A stretch of DNA of 64,000 nucleotides from Nitrosospira lacus (GTDB taxonomy: Bacteria > Pseudomonadota > Gammaproteobacteria > Burkholderiales > Nitrosomonadaceae), in the NCBI RefSeq assembly GCF_000355765.4, contig NZ_CP021106.3, forward strand, positions 2,327,137 to 2,391,136, in the 5' to 3' direction. Positions within the stretch are counted from its first letter, which is position 1. The number at the start of each line of letters is the position of its first letter. The notes under the pieces were generated by a model. It did not search any database, was not told the origin of the DNA, and saw only the letters and a program-made list of their open reading frames with translations. This document shows positions 1 to 8,646 of the stretch, in pieces. The position numbers were made by a program, and so were the translations under genes.

Positions 1-108
1 GATACAAGAACAACGACCGCTCGCCAAATTCATGTATCCGAGTCAACGGCGGGAGGCGCTGTTGACTCTCCGTACGTTTTTCTCGCTTTCTTCGGAGACT
101 TGGTATGA
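1..108 (+). CDS. C-terminal end of an unidentified (probably phage) protein, 5' partial
   Basis: The first reading frame is open from base 1 and ends at a TGA at 106-108, giving about 35 residues that finish ...FLAFFGDLV. The stop overlaps the ATG of the next gene in an ATGA junction, the usual sign of consecutive genes in one transcript. No domain can be recognised in so short a piece. Its position before a tail-type gene suggests a phage structural gene. Alternatively it is a chance open frame; the coupled junction is the only real support. Confidence 0.4.
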   Translation, partial: DTRTTTARQIHVSESTAGGAVDSPYVFLAFFGDLV

Positions 109-665
109 AAATAACCTATACCCGCCCTGACGGCGGGACGTCCGTAATAACTATTGCAGGTCAAGAGTCGGTGGCAAAATCCCTAGCCGGTACAATGGGA
201 CCATCCATTTCCGCTATGACCGAATCCCAATTTATTGACTGGGTAAAAGGAAAGGATGTTCCCGTCGACGCGACCAATGTTCAGGTTGTTGAGGATAGCG
301 ATGTGCCAGTGGATTACACTGGGCGAATTGCTTCCGCCCATAAGCGCATCAATGTCGCGTACAAAACGGCTATCCGACAAATGACTGCCGACTACCCGGC
401 GGATGAGGTAATAAGTTGGCCCAAGCAGGAAGAGGAAGCTCTCGCATGGCTGGCCAATAACAGCGAACCCACCCCATGGATTGATGGCGCGGTCTTAGGG
501 CGCGGTATCACCAAAGCCGAATTCGTCGATAAGATCATCGCCAATGCCGTCCTGTTTGCCCCGGCCCACGGCAAGCTGACGGGGAAAAGGCAGAAACTTC
601 GCGATCAGATCGAGGCGCTGGGCGCTGCCCCGACTCAGTCACAACTGGACGCAATCCAATGGTAG
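105..665 (+). CDS. Phage tail-type protein (tail-fibre-assembly/DUF4376-like), 186 aa
   Basis: Soluble protein of 186 residues with no signal peptide or membrane segment. The second half (about 95-180) has the pattern seen at the C-terminus of small phage tail-fibre-assembly and DUF4376-type proteins: a run of short helices containing ALAWLANNSEPTPWID, followed by a charged helix ending KRQKLRDQIEALG. The start ATG overlaps the stop of the upstream frame, and its own stop overlaps the ATG of the next gene, so it sits in a tightly packed phage-like operon. The assignment rests on pattern and context, not on a catalytic motif. It could be another virion-associated protein. Confidence 0.55.
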   Translation: MKITYTRPDGGTSVITIAGQESVAKSLAGTMGPSISAMTESQFIDWVKGKDVPVDATNVQVVEDSDVPVDYTGRIASAHKRINVAYKTAIRQMTADYPADEVISWPKQEEEALAWLANNSEPTPWIDGAVLGRGITKAEFVDKIIANAVLFAPAHGKLTGKRQKLRDQIEALGAAPTQSQLDAIQW

Positions 666-964
666 AGATCGACGCAAAGCCGAAAAAATCCACGCTGGCC
701 GAAATCATCGATCAGACGGCACATGCCGCTGTCGGCATCGTTTTGATGTATTTATTCGTGCTTTTTCCTCTGCTGGGCATCGCCGTATTGGTAATGATCA
801 TCGCTCTTCTCAGGGAACTACCACAGCATGAATGGAGAGGTTACGGCAGATTGGACATGATTTTCTGGGGCGTTGGCTGCCTGCTGTTCATGACCGTGTA
901 TTACACGATTGGCGTGCCGGATTTGGAGTCAATCAAAGCATTAATAACCGCCTGGCAAGCATGA
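659..964 (+). CDS. Small membrane protein, phage-associated, 101 aa
   Basis: The ATG at 659 lies inside the end of the preceding gene (7-base overlap), so translation is probably coupled. The protein has two hydrophobic segments, roughly residues 24-50 and 68-88, separated by a short polar loop. Size and position between a tail-type gene and another tiny membrane protein would fit a holin-like or lysis accessory protein, but there is no diagnostic motif and no endolysin is visible beside it. I do not recognise the family. Confidence 0.55.
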   Translation: MVEIDAKPKKSTLAEIIDQTAHAAVGIVLMYLFVLFPLLGIAVLVMIIALLRELPQHEWRGYGRLDMIFWGVGCLLFMTVYYTIGVPDLESIKALITAWQA

Positions 965-1008
965 GCATACCCGGCATCACTTTTAACCACAGACGAAGGA
1001 GATCGACC

Positions 1009-1236
1009 ATGAACGTTGAAGATGTGAAGGTTCAAATAAAAGTGCTTCAGGATACGCTGGCCAACGCTTTAATCGAGGCTAAGAATCTGAATCAGCGGGC
1101 CGATGCTGTTGTAGACAGAGGATTGAATGCGATCGGACAATCGAGTTACTCCGCTCCTATAGTAATAAGCATCTCGACGGTGATGCTGATGATCGGCGGG
1201 GTGGTGGGCTGGGTAGTGAAGAGCCTGTTTGTCTGA
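1009..1236 (+). CDS. Small single-pass membrane protein, phage-associated, 75 aa
   Basis: A longer in-frame start exists at 832, but the ATG at 1009 has an AAGGAG ribosome site seven bases upstream and removes overlap with the preceding gene, so it is preferred. Residues 1-45 are polar and helical; residues about 50-70 form one membrane segment near the C-terminus. It is probably tail-anchored. Like its neighbour it could belong to a lysis module of the prophage remnant. No family recognised. Confidence 0.6.
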   Translation: MNVEDVKVQIKVLQDTLANALIEAKNLNQRADAVVDRGLNAIGQSSYSAPIVISISTVMLMIGGVVGWVVKSLFV

Positions 1237-1401
1237 TTACCATCATCTACGTATCGAATACGCAGATGAGAGAGCGACCGGAGACATGCGCAAACATACC
1301 TCCGGCCGCCGCAACCCACAGAATACAGCTGTGAGCCACAGCCAAGGCTCCCTGCCACGTACGCGGCAACGGGAGTCTAGCATAACCATGTGAGGCTCAC
1401 T

Positions 1402-2166
1402 ATGACCGCAACACCTATCATCCCCTGGATCGGCGGCAAAAAGCGCTTGGCCAACAAGATCATGCCGCTATTCCCAAACCACGAGTGCTATGTGGAACCA
1501 TTCGCCGGTGCGGCCGCACTTTATTTCCGTAAGACGCCGGCGCCGGTGGAAGTGCTCAATGACATCAACGATGAATTAATTAATCTCTACCGGGTCGTAA
1601 AGCATCACCTCGAGGAATTCACCAGGCAATTCAAATGGGCATTAACCAGCCGCCAGGTATTCAAGTGGTTGCAGGCCACGCCCGAGGAAACGCTGACCGA
1701 CATCCAGCGTGCGGCTAGATTCTACTATCTGCAAAAACTGGCGTTCGGTGGCAGAGTCAGCAGTCAGACTTTTGGTACCGCTACCACCACGCCACCCCGG
1801 CTCAACCTGCTGCGTTTGGAAGAGGATTTGAGCCAGGCACACTTGCGCTTGTCGAGCACATGGATAGAGAGTCTCCCGTGGCAGGAATGCGTGCGCCGAT
1901 ATGATCGCGCCCACACGCTTTTCTACTGTGATCCGCCATACTGGGGCACTGAGGGCTATGGCGTGCCCTTTGGACTGGAGCAGTACGACCAAATGGCCGA
2001 CTTGGCCAGATCAATTAAGGGCAAAATGGTAATCAGCGTCAATGATATTCCTGAAATGCACAAAGCCTTTAACGGGCTGGCAATGGAGTCGGTCGATATC
2101 ACCTACACCGTAGGCGGTGCCCAGCGGAGCGGCAAGCGCTCTGAGCTGATCATAAGGAACTGGTGA
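1402..2166 (+). CDS. DNA adenine N6-methyltransferase (D12 class, Dam-like), 254 aa
   Basis: Transfers a methyl group from S-adenosylmethionine to adenine N6 in DNA. Family motifs are visible: PWIGGKK near the N-terminus, the AdoMet-binding YVEPFAGAAALYF at about residues 32-44, and the catalytic DPPY at 177-180, in the order typical of alpha-class Dam enzymes. An in-frame GTG lies at 1390, but the ATG at 1402 begins at the usual distance before the first motif. No restriction endonuclease gene is adjacent. With three phage-like small genes upstream this is best read as an orphan prophage methyltransferase, perhaps protecting phage DNA. The recognition sequence cannot be read from the protein. 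Confidence 0.88.
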   Translation: MTATPIIPWIGGKKRLANKIMPLFPNHECYVEPFAGAAALYFRKTPAPVEVLNDINDELINLYRVVKHHLEEFTRQFKWALTSRQVFKWLQATPEETLTDIQRAARFYYLQKLAFGGRVSSQTFGTATTTPPRLNLLRLEEDLSQAHLRLSSTWIESLPWQECVRRYDRAHTLFYCDPPYWGTEGYGVPFGLEQYDQMADLARSIKGKMVISVNDIPEMHKAFNGLAMESVDITYTVGGAQRSGKRSELIIRNW

Positions 2167-2419
2167 AGCGCTTCCGGAGATCGTCTATATGGGCTGGATT
2201 CCATAATCGCTCAACCGCATCCCCTGCTCTCATTCGGAAGACCTCCCATTTCCCTGTACCGATGGAAATGATGAAGCAGTGGTTTGGGCGATTAGGGACA
2301 TCAGCTATGTAGAATTCGTTTCCAAACTCGTGACCACCTGGCAGCATACGACGGCACCCCGTCAACGTTTGTTCAGGAGGGAGCTCAGTTAACCATTTTG
2401 GGGGTTTTAGCTTCTTCAT
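2150..2419 (-). CDS. Hypothetical protein, 89 aa
   Basis: An open frame running towards the methyltransferase and overlapping its last 17 bases. The protein starts MKKLKPPKWL and contains a compact mixed segment with CFIISIGTGKWEVFRM, which looks like genuine beta-strand sequence. There is no good ribosome-binding site. It resembles small phage-borne proteins of unknown role, but I recognise no family. It may be a chance frame. Confidence 0.3.
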   Translation of the reverse strand: MKKLKPPKWLTELPPEQTLTGCRRMLPGGHEFGNEFYIADVPNRPNHCFIISIGTGKWEVFRMRAGDAVERLWNPAHIDDLRKRFTSSL

Positions 2420-2499
2420 TGGGAGCTTACGTCAACGGTAATTGACGTGCGACATTGGATCGTAAGCGGAGGGGGTACTGGGTTACTTAGGATAGGATA

Positions 2500-4599
2500 T
2501 TGTATGCTGTACAATTCGTTTGCAACAGTCACAAATTAACGAATTGTCAAATATCACATCCGTGGGCGACCAATTATCGCGCGCGGCTTCATCAACTACC
2601 GGATTTAGATTTAATTCGTACCCCGTTCCGCGCCCTTGCGCTGTCCGCATTCGCATTGTGCGCCTCGGCATCCCCGGCGAATGCCCAACCAGAAGAGCCA
2701 CCTGGAAATACCCGCGTGGTTGAAAATCCGCCGTTGCTGGAGATCATCCGCCCCGCCAGACCGCGGCCGGAAGCGCGCATGGCCGTACCGGAGGGCGCAC
2801 CCGCGCCGGCGGCCGAGGCATCTTTGGACCTGAACGTCACCTATACTAACGGCAAGATCTGGAATCCGGCGGAACAACGTTACGATGCAGTGAGGTTGCG
2901 AAGCTATCAGGGCAAGGAGATCAATCCCGATATTCCTTATGTGTCGCCCACGATCTCTATCCTGCCCGGCGAGACGATCCGCATGACATTGCATAATCAG
3001 CTCCCACCGGACCCAAGCTGCAGCGGGGAGAGCAAGAACATGAACATTCCCCACTGCTTCAACGGCACCAATCTCCACACGCATGGCCTGTGGGTAAACC
3101 CGGCGGGCAATGGCGACAATGTGCTCATCTCCATCAACCCCGGTGTCAGCTTTCAGTATGAATACAAGGTACCGTCCGACCATCCGGCTGGCACATTCTG
3201 GTATCACACGCATCGCCATGGCTCCACCGCGTTGCAGGTAGCAAGCGGCATGGCCGGAGCGCTCATTATTCGCGGCACGCGTTACCCGTCGCAGGAGTCG
3301 AACGGTGATATCGATACCTTGCTGGCGCCTACTGTCACCCAGCCCTTCACTGAGCGCTTGCTGGTCATGCAGCAGATCCAGTACGCATGCCGCGATGCGC
3401 AGGGTAAAATCAAGACAAATGCGGATGGCAGCTACAAATGCGATCCGGACGATGTCGGCGGGATCGAGGGATATGATCAGTTCGGCCCCGGGACATGGCC
3501 CGCTTCGGGTCGCTACACCAGTATCAATGGCCAGGTTCTCCCAACCTTCAGCAGCGCCAGAACGGGTCAGATTGAGCGCTGGCGCGTAATCCATGGGGGT
3601 GTTCGCGACACTATCAATCTGCAGTTCCGCAAGCTCAAGGCAGGTGGCCGCAGCCCCGCCTTGTTGACGGCCGCTCAGCACAACGCGTATGTGCAAGAGA
3701 ACTGCACCGGTCCCACGCTACCCCAGCACTTGGTCGCAGCGGACGGACTGACCCTTAAATCCGTGATCAAGACCGATGTCACTGTTTATCAGCCTGCCTA
3801 TCGCTGGGATACGCTAATGGTTTTTCCGCAAGCAGGCATTTACTGCGTGATTGACGACGCGGCTCCGCCATCCGCAAGCGTGGAACAGGCTCCCCCGTCA
3901 CGCCAGCTGCTGGGCCTCGTCACCGTCGAACAAGGTCACTCCGTTCCTCGCGACATCACCGCCTACCTGACCCGGGAACTCGTCGTGGCAGCCAGGCTGA
4001 ACCTGCCTGATTCCATCCAGTCCAGAGTGGCAAGCGACCTGCGCAATGGCCTGAAGCTTACCAAATTCATGCCGCATGCCGATATCAAGGATGATGAGGT
4101 TACCGGCACCCAGGAACTCCGGTTCAATATAGACGTCAGCAAAAGTCCCATGGAATTCCAGGTGAACGGCAAACCCTATGACCCGGGCAGAATCGACCGG
4201 GTGCTTACATTGGGCGGCGTGGACGAGTGGACGTTGAAGTCCGATTTCGTCAGCCATCCTTTCCATATACACGTCAACCCTTTCCAGATCGTCAAGATTC
4301 TGGACCCCAACGGGAAGGACGTCAGCACGGCGGATGCCGTGGATTCGATCGACGCGCCCGACCCGCAATACCGCGCGCTGAAGGGTGTATGGAAAGATAC
4401 GCTATGGGTGAAAAACCTGGTACCGCCCGGAAAGCCGCCCGGCCAGTACACACTGGTGGTGCGCACCCGTTATCAACGCTACATCGGCGATTTCGTGCTG
4501 CACTGCCATATCCTGGACCATGAAGACCAAGGAATGATGCAAAACGTCCGTATCGCCCTGCCGGATGGCGGCGGGAGCGAAAGTCACGGCCACCGTTAA
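2500..4599 (+). CDS. Exported multicopper oxidase (laccase/bilirubin-oxidase type)
   Basis: Couples oxidation of a substrate to reduction of oxygen to water through one T1 and a T2/T3 copper cluster. All four copper-binding clusters are present: HTHGLW (H193, H195), WYHTHRHG, HPFHIH (586-591) and HCHILDHEDQGMM (from 668, with the T1 cysteine at 669). A signal peptide ending SPANAQ is followed by a proline/alanine-rich stretch, so the mature protein is periplasmic. The start is odd: the only usable codon is a TTG at 2500, which would place about 40 extra residues before the signal peptide, and no ATG or GTG lies near the signal peptide itself. The 5' end may be damaged or start at a rare codon. 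The substrate is not readable; copper tolerance or phenolic oxidation are possible. Confidence 0.85.
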   Translation: MYAVQFVCNSHKLTNCQISHPWATNYRARLHQLPDLDLIRTPFRALALSAFALCASASPANAQPEEPPGNTRVVENPPLLEIIRPARPRPEARMAVPEGAPAPAAEASLDLNVTYTNGKIWNPAEQRYDAVRLRSYQGKEINPDIPYVSPTISILPGETIRMTLHNQLPPDPSCSGESKNMNIPHCFNGTNLHTHGLWVNPAGNGDNVLISINPGVSFQYEYKVPSDHPAGTFWYHTHRHGSTALQVASGMAGALIIRGTRYPSQESNGDIDTLLAPTVTQPFTERLLVMQQIQYACRDAQGKIKTNADGSYKCDPDDVGGIEGYDQFGPGTWPASGRYTSINGQVLPTFSSARTGQIERWRVIHGGVRDTINLQFRKLKAGGRSPALLTAAQHNAYVQENCTGPTLPQHLVAADGLTLKSVIKTDVTVYQPAYRWDTLMVFPQAGIYCVIDDAAPPSASVEQAPPSRQLLGLVTVEQGHSVPRDITAYLTRELVVAARLNLPDSIQSRVASDLRNGLKLTKFMPHADIKDDEVTGTQELRFNIDVSKSPMEFQVNGKPYDPGRIDRVLTLGGVDEWTLKSDFVSHPFHIHVNPFQIVKILDPNGKDVSTADAVDSIDAPDPQYRALKGVWKDTLWVKNLVPPGKPPGQYTLVVRTRYQRYIGDFVLHCHILDHEDQGMMQNVRIALPDGGGSESHGHR

Positions 4600-4645
4600 G
4601 CACTGGGCGCGGGTTATGATCCTGCGAGGAAATACCATGAATTTC

Positions 4646-4734
4646 GTCATTCCGGGCTTGACCCGGAATCCAGTCCAGATACCGACGGTGGTGCACTTTG
4701 AACTCCACTGGATATCGGCTTTCCCCGGTATGAC
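4646..4734 (+). repeat. MITE-like dispersed repeat with imperfect terminal inverted repeats
   Basis: An 89-base element begins GTCATTCCGGGCTTGACC and ends CCCCGGTATGAC, the two ends being imperfect inverted copies (each continues inward into a TGGAT/ATCCAG block). This is the common proteobacterial palindromic repeat that yields spurious VIPGLTRNP-type frames. It fills part of the gap between the multicopper oxidase and the large membrane protein. The rest of the gap to 5016 shows no credible gene. Confidence 0.6.
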
Positions 4735-5016
4735 ATCTGTATTGGTTTCCTGCCCGATTAATAGCATAGTGTAATCTTGCCATCCCGTCTCGCAACCTCT
4801 TAATCATGGACGGGAGGACCAGGTGGGCGCGAATCAAATGATACATCAACATTACGGCGCAATGCGCTTCGCTTATTGACGCCCTACACCTACCGGCGTT
4901 TGAAAATCGCCGGCATAATGGGTTTTTACCGCCATCCATGCTATAAATAATTACGACGCATAACCAGTGGCCTGTGCATCACGCGCTCAAGCGGCCCGGC
5001 CCAAAAAATTTATCAC

Positions 5017-8000
5017 ATGGCGGAACAACAAGACGACAAATCCAGGCTGCCGTTACCCGGGATCTTAGCGTTGGTGGCGATCGTAAGCAGTTTCCTCATC
5101 TATGAGGGAATTTCGCTCAAAACCTCCCGGCCCATCGACAAGGAAACAGCGGGGAAAGCGTTCCCGGGGATGGGTCTGGTGCAGGCTCGCCTGTGGCAGG
5201 ACCCCTTCGAAGCCGTTGAAACGTACCGGCTCCAGGAGGCGAAACAGCCAGGGTTGACAGGTAAGCCGCACACGCTGGATAACCTGATCAAGGTCATCGG
5301 CGAATCCGGCGTTCGGGCCGGTATCCGCATCGTGCCGGTATTCGTGGACGGAAGCCCTTATGTCAATGGCGTTGAGTCCCGGCTCAAGGACCGTTACGCC
5401 ATGGTATCGGCCTTGGGTGCGGCGGGTTATGTGCCGGAGTCGGGTGAGCATATCCGGGTATTCAGGTGGGATCAGGAAAAAATGCTGGAGACCGATGCGC
5501 CTCCCTTGCTGATTCCCGTCGAGCTGTTTTTCCCGAAGGCAAAACTCCGGGACAAGGAATACGGCAAACAGGTTCTGGTCGTATGGCTCAAAGACCAGGA
5601 TTTCGGGCGGCTGGATAAACTGCTGGCGCATCTCGATGAAACTCTGCGCAAAAGCCTGCCGCAAATAGAACCCGTGTATAGCGTACTGGGACCACGAGGT
5701 TCCGCGACCCTGAGCGTCATGCTCAAGGAATTGCGGGATATTCAATCCAATCTTCTCGCGAATCCCCCTTTCGGCACATTGAAACATCTCAAATTCTATT
5801 CCCCCTGGGCAACGGCGGAGGACACGTTTCTGCTTGATGACCTGCCCAGCCTGCCTGGTTCGCCCGGCTCCTCCAATTCGTATGGGAGGCAGGAAACGAA
5901 AATAACCGTTGAAGAGCTATTCAAGTATCCAAGAATCGAGTTTATCAGGACGATCAAGACCGATGCCATGCTGGCGGAGCAGCTTATACAGGAATTGAAG
6001 CGCCGCCGGGTGGATTTGAAACCTTGCCCGGACAAGGATTGTAATCCGAAAGTCGCGTTGATTTCGGAATGGGATACGCTTTATGGCCGCTCGCTTCCAC
6101 GTACCTTTGCGGCGGTGGCAATGAATAACGGTTCCGGCAAAGCCGGGCCGGCGCTGGAATCCGAAATCAATAAATTGCGCAGAGACGAATGGCCCGGCTG
6201 GATAACCCCGCATTCATATCTTGCGGGACTTGACGGCGAATTACCGGCGAAAGAGGATGACCAGAAAAAAGAGGCCGCTCAGTCCAGGGTAAAGGCATGG
6301 TACGAAGGCTCGTCTCAGGATATTGAGCAAAATGCGGGACAGCGCCCCGAGGGCCGCGGTCAACTGGACTATCTCCTCAGGCTGGCGGCGGCCTTGAAGC
6401 GGGAGGAAGAAAAAAGCGGAGAGGAATTCAAGGCAATCGGCGTGCTGGGCAGCGATGTCTATGACAAGCTCCTGATTCTGCAGGCACTGCGCCAGACATT
6501 CCCTCGCGCCGTCTTTTTCACTACCGATCTTAACGCCCGGCTGGCTTACCCTCCTCAGTGGCAGTTCACACGCAATCTCATCGTTGCTTCGCACTTTGGG
6601 CTGGAACTCCAGCCAGCGCTGCAAACACCCATCCCTCCATTCCGCGACAATTACCAGACATCGCTGTTTTATGCGGCCCTATGGGCCTTGGAGCACTTTT
6701 CGGCAAGAGCGGATTGTCCGGACTGCTTCCAGTTGAGCGTGGGCATGGGCAAAGAACCGCAGCCAGCGATATTTTCCGGGAATGTAACACCACGATTATA
6801 TGAAATCGGACGGCACGGCGCCTTTGATATCAGCACCGATATCCAAACAAGCATCGGCCCTCAGGCTTCGGATTACGCAAGTGTCCACGCGCAGCGTCCG
6901 GATCTGAACGCTTATTCCGGCACATGGCGAAACCTGAAACAGATGGGCGGAATGGCGCTCGCGGCCGTTGTGCTTATCCTCGCCGCCATGCTGATCAGCA
7001 GCGCGGTGGCAGATGCCTGCCTCCGGCTTGCCTCGAACAAATCGTTCTGGCTGGGTCTCGCCATGGCGGGCGCGGCGGGTTACGGCGTGGCGGCACTGAT
7101 GACTTGGATGGTGCCGAATCCGGCGGAGAACGAACCGTTCACACTGACTGAGGGAATCAGCGCATGGCCGGCGGCGTCAATTCGCCTGCTCGCATTGGTA
7201 ATGAGCGCGATCTTTCTCTGGTATTCCTGGCGAAAGATGAAAGACAATGAGCGCATTCTGGCGCGTGATTTTAATCTCACAGACGAAGACGGCGCGCCCG
7301 TGGATAAACTGGATTGTAGCCCTCCCGCCTTATCCGCATGGTCGCTTCGCCGTAGCGTGGGAATACACACCTGGCGGCCGCAAACGGCGGATCAGGTCAA
7401 TGCCGCGCGCCTTTGGCAGGAATACGCCGGGCTGGGGGAGTTGAGAAACTTTGCCATGCGGGGCGTGCCGCAAGTGGCGCTTGCGCTGCTTTTCGCATTT
7501 CTGATGATGGTTCTTTTCGGTTTCCCCAACACGCCCTGCAGGGGCCAGGGCTGCTTTGCAATTAATGATATTATCATAATTCTGAGCGTGGTCATGATGC
7601 TGATCCTGATATTCTATGTGATAGATGCCACGCGGCTCTGCCGCAGATGGGTCGAGTGTGTCGCCATAAAAAAAATCCAGTGGTCCGATGGAGCGCATAC
7701 AAAAATGGCCAAAGAGCGTGGCCGAGGCAGCAGCACGGGCACGAACATGGACAAAGACAATCTGGATGAATGGCTCGGCATCGAATTGGTCGCCGAACGA
7801 ACAACGGTTATAGGCAATTTTATCTATTTTCCTTTCGTCATCATGTTGCTTCTGGCAATCGCCCGCCACAACTACTTCGACAACTGGGGATTTCCAGCCG
7901 CACTCGTCATTATCTTCACCCTCAATGCGACCCTCGTTGTCGTCAATGCGATGGCATTGCGGCGTTCCGCCGAAATGACCAAACGGGAAGCCATCAAACG

Positions 8001-8214
8001 GCTGGAAAAGAAACTTCTTGAACTGCCGGATCAGACAGCATATGGGGAATCGCAAAAGCACGAGATCGAGTGGACACTTGGAGCAATCAGGAACAATCAA
8101 AAAGGCGCCTTCCTGCCATTCACCAAGCACCCGGTGTTCGGTGCCGCGATAGCGCTGCCGTCCGGGGGCTATGGTCTCGTGCTTTTGTTCGAATACTTGG
8201 CGACGGCTTTTTAA
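5017..8214 (+). CDS. Large membrane protein with periplasmic receptor-like region, 1065 aa
   Basis: I do not recognise a named function. One membrane anchor lies at about residues 13-31, followed by about 600 extracytoplasmic residues. Within that region two stretches, around ALISEWDTLYGRSLP and AIGVLGSDVYDKLLILQAL, recall type 1 periplasmic ligand-binding (receptor) folds, and VQARLWQDPFEAVE near residue 55 looks like a conserved family signature. From about 645 onward come several membrane helices (near 650-675, 680-700, 725-745, 815-840, 845-870, 925-945, 955-975 and the C-terminus) with charged cytoplasmic loops. It is followed on the same strand by a BON lipoprotein and another exported membrane protein, suggesting an envelope system. 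A sensor or transport role is only a guess. Confidence 0.75.
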   Translation: MAEQQDDKSRLPLPGILALVAIVSSFLIYEGISLKTSRPIDKETAGKAFPGMGLVQARLWQDPFEAVETYRLQEAKQPGLTGKPHTLDNLIKVIGESGVRAGIRIVPVFVDGSPYVNGVESRLKDRYAMVSALGAAGYVPESGEHIRVFRWDQEKMLETDAPPLLIPVELFFPKAKLRDKEYGKQVLVVWLKDQDFGRLDKLLAHLDETLRKSLPQIEPVYSVLGPRGSATLSVMLKELRDIQSNLLANPPFGTLKHLKFYSPWATAEDTFLLDDLPSLPGSPGSSNSYGRQETKITVEELFKYPRIEFIRTIKTDAMLAEQLIQELKRRRVDLKPCPDKDCNPKVALISEWDTLYGRSLPRTFAAVAMNNGSGKAGPALESEINKLRRDEWPGWITPHSYLAGLDGELPAKEDDQKKEAAQSRVKAWYEGSSQDIEQNAGQRPEGRGQLDYLLRLAAALKREEEKSGEEFKAIGVLGSDVYDKLLILQALRQTFPRAVFFTTDLNARLAYPPQWQFTRNLIVASHFGLELQPALQTPIPPFRDNYQTSLFYAALWALEHFSARADCPDCFQLSVGMGKEPQPAIFSGNVTPRLYEIGRHGAFDISTDIQTSIGPQASDYASVHAQRPDLNAYSGTWRNLKQMGGMALAAVVLILAAMLISSAVADACLRLASNKSFWLGLAMAGAAGYGVAALMTWMVPNPAENEPFTLTEGISAWPAASIRLLALVMSAIFLWYSWRKMKDNERILARDFNLTDEDGAPVDKLDCSPPALSAWSLRRSVGIHTWRPQTADQVNAARLWQEYAGLGELRNFAMRGVPQVALALLFAFLMMVLFGFPNTPCRGQGCFAINDIIIILSVVMMLILIFYVIDATRLCRRWVECVAIKKIQWSDGAHTKMAKERGRGSSTGTNMDKDNLDEWLGIELVAERTTVIGNFIYFPFVIMLLLAIARHNYFDNWGFPAALVIIFTLNATLVVVNAMALRRSAEMTKREAIKRLEKKLLELPDQTAYGESQKHEIEWTLGAIRNNQKGAFLPFTKHPVFGAAIALPSGGYGLVLLFEYLATAF

Positions 8215-8299
8215 GCTACCATGAGAAGGAGAAACAAGGCGGTTTTGTCACGGGCTTCGGATTTCGTCAGCGGTGCATACTCACGGGGAGAGGCTTTGC

Positions 8300-8620
8300 A
8301 TGGTCTTGCTTAATCGCTTAACCGCTTTCTTTTCCGCCCTTCTTCTGGTTTTGCTCCTGGGATGCGCATCGCCCCCCACACCAGGGGGAACCGGAGAACC
8401 CACTGACGACAGCGTCATTACTGCCAGAGTAAAAGAAGCAATTCTCGAGGAACCCTCCTTGAACCCGGAAGAGATTGGCGTCGAGACTATCCAGGGCGCG
8501 GTGCGGTTGACAGGCTTCGTCAGTTCCATCATCGTCATGGAAAAGGCGATCGAAGTGGCGCGTGGCGTCAAAGGTGTAAGATCAGTAAAGGATGAGATGA
8601 GGCTCAAGTGGCAGCATTGA
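8300..8620 (+). CDS. BON-domain lipoprotein, 106 aa
   Basis: The signal peptide ends in a lipobox (LLLGC), so the mature protein is lipid-anchored. The remainder is a single BON domain (about residues 38-105) with the usual pattern: TARVKEAILEEPSLNPEEIGVETIQGAVRLTGFV then a second helix EKAIEVARGVKGVRSVKDEM. BON domains are found in OsmY/DolP-type envelope proteins and bind phospholipid. The ATG at 8300 has a GGGGAGAGG ribosome site; a GTG at 8273 is less likely. It lies between two membrane-protein genes on the same strand, probably one transcript. Confidence 0.82.
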   Translation: MVLLNRLTAFFSALLLVLLLGCASPPTPGGTGEPTDDSVITARVKEAILEEPSLNPEEIGVETIQGAVRLTGFVSSIIVMEKAIEVARGVKGVRSVKDEMRLKWQH

Positions 8621-8646
8621 GCCCAAACCTTTGAGGAATGATTGAT

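Noticed and set aside
4565-4774. Frame encoding VIPGLTRNPV-type sequence
   Set aside because: This is the usual translation of a dispersed palindromic repeat, not a protein.
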